Source: Sweltsa coloradensis (lineage: Eukaryota; Arthropoda; Insecta; Plecoptera; Chloroperlidae). Taken from it: a stretch of DNA of 64,000 nt. The stretch lies in assembly GCA_024449915.1 (NCBI GenBank), contig JAMZAV010000051.1, forward strand, positions 806,001-870,000, read 5' to 3'. Position numbers and translations under genes: made by a program. Below the pieces are notes generated by a model. That model did no database searches and was not told the DNA's origin. It saw only the letters and a program-made list of their open reading frames with translations. Position 1 is the stretch's first letter. Each line of letters begins with the position of its first letter. This document shows, one piece after another, positions 35,711 to 46,500 of this stretch.

Positions 35711-38442
35711 CTGTGCAAAAGTTCAACACAAAGTAGGATTAGAATACCACATTAGTAGAAAGTTTCAAATACATTCATGCCAAGACTATTTGATAATTTT
35801 TCAAAATTAATTTGATGTTTTTAAATTAAGACAAACAATATTCTACCCGTTTTTTTTTTATCAATGAAGCTACAATTACATTTAAATTAAAAGTGTGTTC
35901 TAAAGAACAACCATTCTCATCAAATAAAACAAAGACATAAAAAGTTTAATGGCTCAATGTTGTAAAATTAGTAAAACACAAAATTGAAACTACATTGTGA
36001 GAATAAATACATCAACTGATAAATAAGTTCAATGTTTTTGTGAATACATAACAGACTGTCACAGTAAAACAAACATAAATACAAATAATTAGTTACAAAA
36101 ACTATAAATTATAGCCAATTATTTGCTCAAGGTCAAAGGGTGTAGGTACAGTGGTAAACAATGCAATGTCAGATGCTATAGTCTACATACTGGCTCTAAT
36201 ATTAGGTATAAATGTAGGCCTATGCGGAAAATGTTAGAAGTTTCCTTCGAGTGGGTGCTCCTTTTGTTATGGGTTATGGTGGGATATACGTTTATGTAGT
36301 AGAGTGAGCTAAATGAAGGAAATGGGAGTCAAAAATATAAAAAAAATCTTAGGCCTATTGAAAGAGGAGTTTGTTTTGTGTATAGAGTTTCATGCAAATT
36401 TAAGTAAAACAAGCATGAATTTGAAATCCTTCTTGTCAAATATTTCATCATGATATGGAAAAATCACGTAGGATTTAAACTAGAGACACTAACATTTTAG
36501 TAGGCCTAATACATAAGTGGTAACATGGCCATATGGATTAAACTGTTGAGCACACATTTTCATGGCAAGGATAAAATTGCAGTGGTTAAAATGTGCACAA
36601 GAGAAAACAAATCAGGAAATATTTGACGAAAGATATTCAAACTCTGTAAATACGTGTTTTATCCTAAGAAAACACAAAAGTCAACCAAAATTTCACTAAG
36701 TCCTGTTTAGTGAATTACTTAGTCAGCAGACGTCAAAAATCTGCAAAAATGAAAAATAGCATCAAAAAACGTTTAAAAGGTGTACAGGGTCCCAGAAAAC
36801 CCAGGAAAGTTCTCAAAAATGGGTAACAGCGAGAAATGGAAAAATACAAAACATTGATCAAAAATTAAAAAATCTTCACTAGAAAAAATACGTTTTCATT
36901 CGTAAAAAATGAGCTCCCTCAAATCAATGACATTTGTTAATGTGACGAGTCAGGTCAGGTCAGGTCAGGTCAGGGACATGGAACATGATACAATGGAGAA
37001 TAGATTGTTTGTTTACAATGATAACATTTCTCCTCTTGTCCTGAATAGCGGCGCGCCCTTGTTGCCATAAGTTGGGCCAAGGGGTGTGCTAGGAAGGGTG
37101 GAGCATGGCACTTTCCATCTTTCAGAACCGACTCAGCGCAACTTAAGTCCAGGAGGATCTATTTGGAATATGAAGTGATTTCAAGGACTACAATTTCGTA
37201 TTTTCAAATACATCATTGAAAAACAAAATTCCAGTAAAACGTCGCTGAATACACCACAAAAATGTAAAAAAACCTTATTGCAAAAGTAAGCCTGAAAAAA
37301 AGTTCAAAAATAAATTTTGTAAAAATAAGAGAACCTGTAACAAAATCAAAAATCATCTGTGACAATGAGTAAATAAATCCAAAAAATATGAAGTGCCATA
37401 CTTTGTTGAGGAGAACGGGGTGCACTTAAATAGCGTTGAACCGAAAATATATGCCGTAGAGCGCAACCAACTTTACAATGGATTGATTCCACATTAAAGC
37501 CTCAAGGACGTAATGACTACTCAAGTACTCAAGCACTACAGCAGTCTTTTGAAGGCAATACTAAGTTAAGAGTTAGGAGTTGCTAATACTAGTTATCTAC
37601 TGACGAAACAGAATTAGGAATTAGTGTGGTATTTGTAAAAACGATTAGAAGTAAGTGTTGGTAAACTGAATGATTCTAATAATGAGTTGTTAAGAATGGC
37701 TGGAGAGGCGCCAATACGGTCGCTGCAGACCAAGCTAAAAAATTAACTGAAATTAAATGTAAAGATAAGTTGATTAGCAGTAGTGTCAGATTCCCAGTGC
37801 GCGAGAGTCATGGATGAGCAGATGTTATGTCACACAAGCAAAATACACAAGAAAACAGCACACAGAACTTTTATGTGAGAACCAAATCCATGTAACCTTG
37901 CCAGGGAGGTCAGTTTCCCACGCTCACAAGGCAAGCCGCAAAACACAGTCAGCTGACAACGGATAAGGGTTTCTTGTGCATGGCCAATAAGGGTTTGGAC
38001 TGTTTACAGGACAGCTCTACTTAGTTAACACTAGGTGTTCTAAGAATTTCAACGCAAGCAAATATCTCAATGAAGAACAGGATACTATGCTAATGGTTTC
38101 AATCACAAACGATTTATACCTTGCCAGCCCTGTTTTTGTTTTGCACGAAGTAGACCCGGTTATGCAAGGCTAGATATGAGACGAGAGCGTAATAACTCTG
38201 GTGCTGACACAATTATACACCAAGCATGTTAACAAGGATTAAGGATATTTCCAAGTATGGCGAAAGTTGTAGCGCACTTCATATTTTATTAGAAGAAATC
38301 TTACCACTTGCATTAGCTCCAGGAGGAAGCAATAGAATCAATACAAGGGGGTTGCAAACCATCCAGGGCTGGACAAGTGTGTCAACACTTTGTTTACGTT
38401 GGACATAGTTTTTCATTTCTATTTATTATTTGATTTAATTAC
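35711..38442 (-). other. Troponin I intron between exon D and exon 6 (2.7 kb)
   Basis: This AT-rich intron contains a short (aggtc)n pentamer run on the plus strand at about 36947-36973. The rest has no recognisable exon, SINE or long open frame with coding character. The minus-strand open frame at 37213-37425 is hydrophobic low-complexity sequence without family resemblance. Confidence 0.65.
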
Positions 38443-38543
38443 CTCATAATCCCTCTTTTTCACTTCATGTTCCAAATCCCATTTCTGACCTTCACACATT
38501 AATACGCGATCAAAATACTGCTTCACGAATGCTCTCAGATCGT
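38443..38543 (-). CDS. wupA: Troponin I alternative exon D (one of four)
   Basis: The exon is 101 nt with acceptor tgtttattttag and donor gtaatt. It reads D-D-L-R-A-F-V-K-Q-Y-F-D-R-V, then LMCEGQKWDLEHEVKKRDYE. It has the CEGQKWDLE core of the best-known insect isoform and groups with exon C. It is the last of the four in transcript order. A 2.7-kb intron separates it from exon 6, and a nine-copy minisatellite fills much of the intron between it and exon C. Confidence 0.95.
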
Positions 38544-38689
38544 CTAAAATAAACAAAATTAGCAAAGATAATCCCAATTTTGAAACTTGAAACAAATGAT
38601 GTCCACTCTTAATCCTGTGTTTGAGTTTTCGAAACATTTCTGTCAACAGATTGCTGCCCTATGCCTAGAGGTTTACATCTGATTGGTCG

Positions 38690-38990
38690 CTGGTTGTGCC
38701 TGGGTGTAACCTCGGAGCAACACGTTGCTACTCTGGGTGTACCCTCGGAGCAATATATTGTTTCTTGCATGTACCCTCGGAGCAACAAACCGTTGTCTGG
38801 GTGCACCTTCGGAGCAACAAATTGGTACCTTGGGTGTACCCGCAGAGCAAACATTCTATACTCTGGGTGTACCTCGGAGCAACAGATTGCTACCTGGGTT
38901 CACCCTAGGAGCAACAGATTGCTACCCGAGTGTACACTCGGAGCAAAAGATGCTACCCTGGGTGTAACCTTGGAGCAACCCCAACTAACA
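38690..38990 (+). repeat. Nine-copy 32-bp minisatellite in the intron between exons C and D
   Basis: About nine imperfect copies of a 32-33 bp unit are present, recognised by a repeated ctcggagcaacagattgcta-type core and a ggtgtaccc element. Copies differ by point changes and small indels. The array begins about 150 bp upstream of exon D in transcript order and lies within intron 38544-39311. Open frames through it on the plus strand are a by-product of the repeat, not genes. Confidence 0.9.
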
Positions 38991-39311
38991 AGATACCCGC
39001 TCGTCTATTGACAATTTGAAGGAGAAAGAGCGCACATTAAGAGTGTTTGAAAGAAATTCCCCGTGCTTGGGCTCGCACCCTGAAAAGAGAACAGCATCAA
39101 GAAGACAGAGGATGAGGAGTATTAGCGAAGATCACAGCAGATAGCACATTGCAAGGAACAGTGAGTGCAAATCCTCGAGAATCATACGAGATCGCAACAG
39201 GAATTAGGCCTACTACTAAAACGGAAGTCTTCAGTCAAAATTGTCTTTAGAAGGGAATGAATGAATTGCTTAAGTCACCCTTATAGCAAGTGATCGTTCT
39301 ACATTAGTTAC

Positions 39312-39412
39312 CTCGAAGTCCTTCAATCTATTAGTTCTCTCAAGATCCCATTTAGCACCTTCGAGCTCATACATTCTAGCGAAGTAAAGCTTGCAAATTG
39401 TTTGAAGTTCGG
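39312..39412 (-). CDS. wupA: Troponin I alternative exon C (one of four)
   Basis: The exon is 101 nt with acceptor atttcttttag and donor gtaact. It reads A-E-L-Q-T-I-C-K-L-Y-F-A-R-M, then YELEGAKWDLERTNRLKDFE. The EGxKWDLE core is the form found in classical insect troponin I (for example EGQKWDLEYEV in Drosophila) and groups this exon with D. The RTNRLKDFE end replaces the acidic/hydrophobic EYEV pattern, so this isoform changes charge in the coiled-coil. Confidence 0.95.
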
Positions 39413-40155
39413 CTAAAAGAAATAAACACACAGAGAGCAACATAAAGAAGAGAGAAAGCAACAAAGCAAGTCGTCTGAAGCTGGCTGCGTTGTCCATCTA
39501 CCTGAAGATTGAAAGATGGAGGATGGTGAAGGAATGAGCAAGAAAAAAGCCAACAAAAGAGATAGAAAATTAAAATACACATATGAAGCTTGTAACTACA
39601 CACCCTCATTAGTAGAACTGCTTAAAACAATCTTGTGTTCGTGAAAAAGGATTTGAGGCACAACAAACGCGAACACATCTGTTAACTTTTCCAGTAGAAG
39701 AGAAAAGTGAAGGGTGCTATGGATTTAGTTCATGACACGTGATAGTTATTAGATAAGCAGTGATTCGTGACGATGACGAGTAATGAAGAACCATATTATC
39801 TCTTTTTCATGAACACCACAGATGAAAGGTAAAAGATTAAGAATGGGATGGTGGAATATTCATAAAATTAAGTCAAAGCTCGCAATTAATTATGTTTTCT
39901 AAGCGCATAAAACAAGTATACAATATATACAACGTAAATTCAAACGCCGCAAAACTTCATTCTGGGATAATTTGGTTTATTCGTACATATTATGCAGAAA
40001 AAGCTGGCTTTGTAATTATGTTGTCAAAAAATTAGCATAATCCGTGTTCTTAAAAAAAAAAACGAATGTATTTACAAAACTCATAGCGAACAAAACGGGT
40101 TGTTATTCTTGTTTCTGTGAAAGCAAAACAGCAAGATGGGAAACAATGTTTGCAC

Positions 40156-40256
40156 CTCTTCTACTTTCTTGGCGACCTCATATTCCAGATCATATTTCTC
40201 CTCCTCAAGACCACCGATGCGTTTGTGATAGGCCGTCACGATGGCTTTCACCGAAG
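40156..40256 (-). CDS. wupA: Troponin I alternative exon B (one of four)
   Basis: The exon is 101 nt with acceptor gttttgtctag and donor gtgcaa. It reads A-S-V-K-A-I-V-T-A-Y-H-K-R-I, then GGLEEEKYDLEYEVAKKVEE. Phases are the same as in A, C and D. It pairs with exon A in sequence type (YHKRI, EEKYDLEYEV). It ends in VEE where the other three end in DYE or DFE, making it the most divergent at its C-terminal edge. The donor is far from the GTAAGT consensus. Confidence 0.94.
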
Positions 40257-40935
40257 CTAGACAAAACCAGAGGGATCAAAATAGGCTGATACACCCCCAT
40301 TATCTTACGTTTAGCCTTCGAGATTTAGCGACAATTTTATTCACATCAAATGTGAAACATGATCAAAAATTTATACTGAGTTATCCGATTTATAAAGACG
40401 ATAACCGATTTATTTATTTATTTATTCATTTTTATTGATTAAACTGTTCAGTCAAAAACTGATTCTTTAGAACATGGTTAAGATCAAAGTATTGTTATTT
40501 AAATATTTTAGAATCCTCACCTAGGAAAAGGACACAGAAACAAAGGATTACAAATTGATGTTCACTCTTACAGTACTTAGTGGCCCAGAGTGAATGTGTT
40601 ATCTGAACAACAGTTCTACATCATGAGTTCACATAAACACGTACGCTGTCCAAAAGAAGAAGAATAAGAAGAACATGAAGAAATAATAGAGAAGAAGGAG
40701 AAGAAGAAGATGGGAAGAAACAGTTAATTAAAGTAAGTTGTTTTCTCTAAAGTACAAATATTAAATTAGCTAAATAAATTAATTAGCACAGTTAAAATGC
40801 CTATACAGTCGTTTCGAACAACGATAACGAAAGAGTTCATTCAAAGAAATTAAGTTTAGAATAAACTAGTCGCGTTACATTACTGCGTCTTTTAGCCAGG
40901 CAGTAATTGTATCTAATTAGCTGTATTAAGGGTAC

Positions 40936-41036
40936 CTCGTAGTCTTTCTTTTTAACGCAGTATTCCAGGTCAAACTTCTCGTCTTCCAAGGAGTTGATTC
41001 GCTCGTGATAGTCTTTGAGCACACGCTTAATAGTTT
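40936..41036 (-). CDS. wupA: Troponin I alternative exon A (one of four)
   Basis: The exon is 101 nt with acceptor taattgacag at 41037 and donor gtaccc at 40935. Joined to exon 4 it reads E-T-I-K-R-V-L-K-D-Y-H-E-R-I, then NSLEDEKFDLEY and CVKKKDYE. Entry phase 1 and exit phase 0 are identical to exons B, C and D. Using two of the four together would shift the frame (202 nt), so the exons should be mutually exclusive. It shares the YHxRI and EK(F/Y)DLEY pattern with exon B. In the protein it covers the segment after the RCGKPK hinge, within the troponin C/T-binding coiled-coil. Confidence 0.95.
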
Positions 41037-42556
41037 CTGTCAATTACACACAGAGAATTAGAGCCAAGACTAACATTACACCAATATCTGAAACCTTGCA
41101 ATATGCGTACTAAATGTCAACCCACTCAGCTAAAACTGATTTTCAGTTGGGGACACTGTACCACTTTATTATATCCCTCGTTGATAGAAGACTATAATTC
41201 ATCGTTTACATGTGTCGCAATAGTATCGCATTGCAATTGATTCAAGTCAGCACTTCAAGTTTAAAAACATAACAATCTAATTCGAGGATTGAAGTTTTGA
41301 GTTTCAGATTTGGAAGCCACTGAGCCACTCAAGCAATTGTGTGGACAAACTTTAGGGGTACCTCTTTGAGGCAAAGCTCGACAACTTGGCATAAGGGAGT
41401 GAATAATTGTCTTGAAATTACGTGTAAACAAAATAAAGATTTGGACTATATGAATGGATTTACATTTTGTATTAAACCTAGAAGGTTACAACTAGTGAAG
41501 GGGCTTGAGTTCTGGGGGCATGCAGGGAATAACATCCTTGAGATGCAGTTGAACTAAAAAAGCAGCACCCATTGGATGCAGCTGGCAAAAAGAAAACTAG
41601 GATTAGCCACAAAATTAATTATTGTTGGCCATCTGGAGCATGGATGTTCTTGATAAAGTTTCGAGATGTGCTGAAAAATAAATCACTTTTAGTAGAGATA
41701 TTAAAGCAGACACTAAACTCTATCCTGACTTGCTCACATTATTGTTTGATAATCTTTTACTATAGTATTTCCCAAGTGATTGTTTTAATAAATTCTCATT
41801 TACTTGAAATTTGTTTGACCACAAAAAAATATAATATTTAGTACTACATACAAGTGACAGTATTCCTTGTATTGGAATTTGGTAATTAAATGTTATCAAA
41901 TGACATCCTTAAGGATGTACTTAAGTCGTGACTGATATAACCGTAATGAAAATCATTGCAGCTATGCTAAAACGAAAATTTGTTGCAATAATACCCCAAT
42001 TTTTGTGTTTGTTTTTTTCTAAAACACTAAATTCTGTTCCACAGTCCATATTCGTGATCTAAGACTCGAGTGCATACGTTTTCTAGAATTATAGTATCCA
42101 CTGGAGTGATCACTATTAAATATAATTTTCCAAGAGTAAATAACAGCACAGTGGTGAACAGATTAAACAGAATTGTTTTAAAACTTAACTTTTCCTGCAA
42201 AACAAGGTAATCGAAGTGTAATGATGAGTACTTTCGAAAGTAAATAACAGAAGAACTTTTTACGAAATGAACTTTTCACGACAAAAGTCTCGTCAGTACG
42301 TTAATGCTTGTCACAGTAAGTAAATAACAGATTTAACAAAGCTATTAAAAATCACTACTAGATATCTGACGTTAACAAATTGCAGAATAAAATATATAAT
42401 CGTGCAAAAAATAAAATCTTTTCGCAAGAAACTTCACTGAATTGCGTTAAGAATTATCATTTTGTGACTTGAGAAAAAAATCGTTAAACATCGGCACATA
42501 ATATTTTTTAGAAATGTATCAGAATGGGTACAGTGTGGGTGTGTCTCCGGACGTAC
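41037..42556 (-). other. Troponin I intron before the alternative exons
   Basis: This 1.5-kb AT-rich intron separates exon 4 from alternative exon A. A short motif reading aagtaaataacag on the plus strand recurs near 42133, 42239 and 42318. No coding potential related to troponin was seen. It is the place where an upstream control element for exon choice could lie, but none can be identified by eye. Confidence 0.6.
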
Positions 42557-42680
42557 CTTCATTGGCGTCCTCGACGTTCTTGGGCTTGCCGCAACGCTCT
42601 TCAATGATCCTCCTCCTCTCTGCGGCCTTGCGTTCCTGCTCTTTCTTCAACTCCTCAGCGGCTTTCTTTCTCAACAACAA
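42557..42680 (-). CDS. wupA: Troponin I exon 4 (troponin T-binding helix)
   Basis: The exon is 124 nt, entering in phase 0 after acceptor gtgttttcag and leaving in phase 1 (the G of a split codon) at donor gtacgt. It encodes 41 residues starting LLLRKKAAEELKKEQERKAA, continuing through RRRIIEERCGKPK and ending NVEDANE plus one base. This is the long helix of the IT arm that pairs with troponin T. The next codon is completed by whichever alternative exon follows (GAA, GCT, GCC or GAC), so the residue after NVEDANE changes with the isoform. Confidence 0.97.
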
Positions 42681-43393
42681 CTGAAAACACGAACCACACA
42701 TTTACTTTTACGACCAACAACCTTTTAAACGGAACATGGAATTGTCAAATCAATCTGTGGGATATTGAAAATATTGTGGAAATGTATTTTTGGTTTTCAA
42801 ATGATTACGAAATGATGGTAACTCAAGTATCTATACTGTATATATTTATGAACCTATTGTGTGCAAGTTAGCCGAGTTGAGTATTTGCTGCTCGAAATCG
42901 TGTATCAAAAAAATAATGGTTTTGGTGGAGGTGCCGGGTAGCCTATGGCGATTTTATCCCGATGCATACAAATGGTGGGATGCCTACATACAGACTATCA
43001 CCAATAAATAAAATTAACATTGTACATATTGTAAGTAAAGACAAAAAATTAAAGAGTGATGGTGAAACACTTATATAGATATTATATTGAATGCTTGATG
43101 CAATTAATAGGTTTTGAGCTTCAGCATATTCAAAACATAAGATCGACAAATTGCATTCTAAAAATATATGGAGTGCTTTTAAATGTAGGAAGAATTAATG
43201 CAATTGAATCATATTTGCGAACAAGTTACATCTAAAATTTTATTCAAATACTAAAAGGATTATACTACATGTTTGTAAAACACAAAACAATGAATATAAT
43301 AAAATCTTTGAGAACAGTATCTTGACTTTATGATAGTTAGCTTTGTTTGATTCAATGTTAAATATGTATTATGTGAGTCTTGCTCGTACATAC

Positions 43394-43522
43394 CCTAAGT
43401 TTCTTCTTCCTCTCGGGGGTCATGAAACCTTTCTTGGCCTTCTTTGCCTTGGAGGCCTCCTCCATGCGCTTGCGGACTTCAGCGCGCTTGCGGTCGATTT
43501 CCGCCTGCTTTGCCTTCTTTGC
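43394..43522 (-). CDS. wupA: Troponin I exon 3 (N-terminal basic region)
   Basis: The exon is 129 nt and in phase 0 at both ends, with acceptor aattgtag at 43523 and donor gtatgt at 43393. It encodes 43 residues beginning [20 protein letters not shown] and ending [12 protein letters not shown]. The stretch is highly charged and helical. In this family it belongs to the segment that packs against troponin C and leads into the coiled-coil with troponin T. The match to arthropod troponin I is near verbatim from memory. It is also GC-richer than the surrounding intron, as expected for constrained coding sequence. Confidence 0.96.
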
Positions 43523-46500
43523 CTACAATTAACAAACAAGTCACGTTAGGCCTACCTTGCAATCAAATCAATCATAACTAAGTGGAGGAGGTATATTTAT
43601 AATTTGGAAAGTTCTCAATGCAAACTGTAGACATAGTACAATCATGCAATTCAAACATCTATTGGATTTTAATTTCTTTACGTGTGAACTATCAATAAGT
43701 TCATTAATTTTATGTTTTGTTATGTATTATAAAATATGTAAAATTGTAAATTAAAAAATACCACAAAGAAATTATAATTAAGCATTAGTGTTAGAATGGA
43801 ATGAATGTATATGTACCTTATTATACATTATATTTACAAAAGATGCCTGTAGGCGAATGGAAATATTTTATTGACTTACCATTTTAATTAAAAATCAGTT
43901 TTATGATAAATAAACTAGCATTTCACTTTTGACGCCATGCATGCTTATTGGCCAGTTATTAGTTCGAACAAAGTTTGTAAATGCTATTTATAGTTTTTTT
44001 AACAAAACGTGCACTTCGTTAAGAGTAAAAATAGTGAACATTAATATGACATTAGGCTTAGCTAACTATTTAATAAAAATTAATGTGTTGCAGTTATATA
44101 TGAAAAGTCTGGGATATTCCCGGATGTAACTTTTCTTCTTCTTTTATAAGATGTAAATTAAAAACTTTGCAAACTTAAAAAAACTGTTGTTATACACACT
44201 CGCACACATATGCTTATGTATATTTACTAAAAGTAAATATATAGAATTTACTGTCCAGAGACTGCAATACAACATTAATTTTATCGTTATGTTATGACGT
44301 TGAGATCATTCATATTTTTATTAAGTTAAAAAAGTTTAAGCTTAAACCCACACAACATAATGAACTACCACTACTTATTTAATAACTAATCTAGTTAGTA
44401 CGTTCTAGTTTAGGTTACTCGTTAGTGGTTTGAGGTTGTCGTTCGCCTTTGCCTACCAAGCAAGATATACCCCACGCAGCAAAAATTGCGCCACTTGCAA
44501 AATAGAAACTAACTAACTAACCACTGCATTATTTTAAAATTGAGTTTATAAGGCATATTCTGTATGAGAATCAACTGCCATCTCGGCTGCACTGCATTTA
44601 TATAGGTAAATATATCACTATATCACTTACTGGTTAATCCAGTGCAAGTTTGTGCAATTATCCCTTTACTTTATCATTTTAGATTTAAAGATTTGCACTT
44701 GAGGTATTTTTTAAATGGCTACAAAATATAATTTGGTTATAGTTTTGCCATTGTATAGCGTTTGTGTGAATTTATTAAACACAAAATGCATATTATATAA
44801 TCTTGACTATAATTTTGTCAATTAGTGCGATGCCGTGAATAATGTTTCAAGAACATTTATGCAAAAAAAAAATAAAAAAAAGTCCTCGTTCTTCGAAAAG
44901 TATTTTTGTCTAGTTTCGAGTGACGGCTTTAGTTATGCCCAATGCCATCCAGGTGTGGCAGCGTCCTCCGGTCGCTATGCCTTGCGGTTAGTCTACATGC
45001 CCCCGTCTTACGTGCCTCCTCGATACGCTTTCGCTGAAACAGAAACAAAACAGGCAATAGAATCTTGTTTACGTAAACACAAAACATATACAGTAGATTA
45101 CATTCTCTATTGGAAGAACGGTCAACCTATGAATATTTTAATATTGAAACATCAACTTATTCAAAATGCTAACTAGTCACACAGACATAATTTTAAATGA
45201 TAAATTACGTATTACAGGAACTATATAGTGACCCTATATGCCATTCTGACAGCTGCTGCAGGTTGACGAAATCTTCACATTTCTTTCACGTTTTTTTTTT
45301 AGATACAAAATTGAAGATTCACAACAAATTAAAAAAAAAACTATATGAACCTTGATATTCAACGTAGATACAATAAAACATTTTTATTCTCTACAACAAA
45401 GATTGCATGAATTATTAACGCGGTTAATATTTTATATGAATTAACGTAATCAAATGTTTTCTTGAGACGGGATTCGAACCCGCATTACTCCTCCTTCAAT
45501 TCAGGTATGTGGCTCTGTGATCGAAAAAAGACCTAGATTATACCTGACGTAATCACAATTATGCAATCGAATAACACAGAGTTAAAACATATTTACGAAA
45601 TAACAATTAAAGCACAAATAACAATATAATGTCTACAGCACATTTATAAGACAAATACGAACAAACATACTCCATGAATATTTAATGCGTACATAATAAT
45701 TTGCCAAATAATAACAAGAAGAAGAACAAGAAGAAGAAGAAATAAGGAAGACGAATGTGAAGAAGAAAGATGCACATATTCTAAATACAGCTGTGATTTT
45801 AAGTAAAACCATTAAGTCCGAAGGCTTTTTTTTTAATCAAGTTTGTAAATTTGAAAATAAGTTTTGTCTAGTTTTTCTAAAATTTGGTTCATAGCCCGCA
45901 GACATTGTAGGAACACCGATCATTATTCATGTAATTTTGTAGGTTTCAACCACGTTCATAATGAACAGGTTTAAGTGAATGTTATAAATATGATATAATA
46001 TAATATATAAATAAATTAGTTGACCAATAACAGATGTGCTTTCACACAAAAAATGTTATAAACACATAGACAAACATTTATCATGTACGAGATGTCATTA
46101 TAAAATATCAATTGTGTGATAAGTATTGTATTAGATTTAGTCTCGACAAACCGTTAGACCTATCCAAAGTAATGTATATTAACAATATATTCACGAAAAT
46201 AACCAATTTGCTAGTCTAAGCCAATCAACTTCTAAATATCCTCCACCCCAGACCCCAACCCTGACAGAACATAAAGAAACATTACAATTCATCACATTGT
46301 ACATAATACACAACACTAAATACAACATAAAAGTAGTTATAACTTAAAACGTCGAACGAAACGTCACAACACGATTCATAAGCATTGCAACATGTAACAT
46401 CAAAAATAAAGGGACTAAAAAATTATACCTGCAAATCAGAATGTATGTCAATAACTTCATACAACAAAAAAACAAAAAAACAAAAATAAAATAGCAACAG

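Noticed and set aside
38661..39011. Repeat array considered as a CRISPR, and plus-strand frames considered as a repeat protein.
   Set aside because: The genome is eukaryotic, copies are imperfect and contiguous without unique spacers, and the location is an intron between two troponin exons.
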